In this document: positions 63,476-64,000 of the stretch, piece by piece | Layout of the letters: every line of letters starts with the position of its first letter | Position numbering within the stretch: the first letter of the stretch is position 1 | Assembly (NCBI GenBank): GCA_963978905.1 | Contig: OZ022258.1 | Span: forward strand, 49,150,591-49,214,590 | Origin: Trichostrongylus colubriformis | Lineage: Eukaryota; Nematoda; Chromadorea; Rhabditida; Trichostrongylidae | Direction of reading: 5' to 3' | DNA: 64,000 nucleotides | Translations under genes and position numbers: made by a program | Notes under the pieces: generated by a model | What the model was told of the DNA's origin: nothing | Seen by the model: the letters and a program-made list of their open reading frames with translations, nothing else | The model's database searches: none

Positions 63476-63626
63476 GCAAATGAGAGCTGCAAAATCGGTT
63501 ATTTCTTTCCAAACGAAGAAATCCAATTAGAGGGCTACTTCCCACACATTTCTTTATTTTAATTTGGACTTCTTTTTCTGCAAAGAAAATGCTCGGATTT
63601 TACAGTCTTATTTGGCAACCGAAGGC

Positions 63627-63705
63627 GGAGTTGGTGTAGTGAGAAATGGCGCGCACTCACACTCTCATGGTACGAAGATCAAATAGCATCCATACTTCGA
63701 GCGGC
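63627..63705 (+). mobile_element. SINE head, copy I
   Basis: GGAGTTGGTGTAGTGAGAAA and 'ctctcatggtacgaagatcaaatagcatc' match the A- and B-box region of the SINE family; the body is missing. Confidence 0.6.
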
Positions 63706-64000
63706 AAAGCTGTACCACAAATAGCAATCGTAACTTACCGTATATGTCTGACGATAGGTTTGTATGGGGTGCTGAAGGCTAGAGACGGATTATCTTTCCA
63801 GTTACTGTTCAATGTGTTGATGCATGGCAGCATGAGGACGTCGATGCGATGCGATCGAATTTTCCCAAGGGAAAGCTTGATCTGTGGAAGAGAAATGTCC
63901 AGAGTTATGAGAGGTTTGTTACCTCTGATAGAAATACCCCGCCCATAACGCCTGTATATCAATAGCCTTGAACACACCTCTATATCAACGGCCTCGTGTT
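63706..64000. other. Window end, nothing recognised
   Basis: Open frames on both strands without a known domain. Two near-repeats of 'cctSTATATCAA' lie at about 63951 and 63977. Confidence 0.35.

Overview
The window looks like nuclear DNA of a parasitic nematode, probably a clade V strongylid or hookworm-like worm. That is an inference from the following: intron-rich cysteine-rich coding sequence with mostly TTTCAG-type splice acceptors, a near-exact match to the nematode spliced leader SL1, decayed mariner transposons, and very many short inverted-repeat elements. Nothing looks bacterial: there are no operons, and most open frames over 60 codons are read-through of introns or transposons.

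Only one gene can be reconstructed with confidence. It lies on the + strand from about 33.1 kb to 59.9 kb. Twenty exons (33085-59924) join in frame to encode about 772 residues. The order is two ordinary Kunitz domains, four EGF domains (two of calcium-binding type), three divergent Kunitz domains, a short linker, three more EGF domains, a linker, a 45-residue highly charged helix, and a hydrophobic tail that ends the protein. The boundaries between domains are phase-1 introns, as expected of a gene built by exon shuffling. Introns run from 53 bp to about 6 kb and are full of transposon remnants. The 5' end is uncertain; a weak signal-peptide-like exon at 32894-32972 fits the phase. The product should be a secreted or GPI-anchored surface or matrix protein.

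Layout. 0-12.7 kb: no recognisable gene; palindromes, small MITEs, SINE copies and a 52-bp inverted duplication. 12.7-14.5 kb: a decayed mariner with a second mariner nested in it. 18.8-19.7 kb: a reverse-transcriptase fragment next to a Tc1/mariner-type MITE. 20.4-23.5 kb: an SL1-like leader followed by 23 units of a roughly 118-bp hairpin minisatellite. 23.65-26.64 kb: nested Harbinger-like MITEs, one with an empty-site paralogue nearby, plus an 8-bp-TSD element. 26.8-29.15 kb: decayed copies of the same minisatellite element and a 3 x 73-bp repeat. 29.2-33 kb: a SINE and little else. 33-60 kb: the Kunitz/EGF gene. 60-64 kb: MITEs and SINEs.

The most unusual signal is the SL1-like 22-mer at 20454, followed directly by a GT splice-donor sequence. 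It lies inside a repeat family whose second copy at 23522 carries a variant of the same leader.
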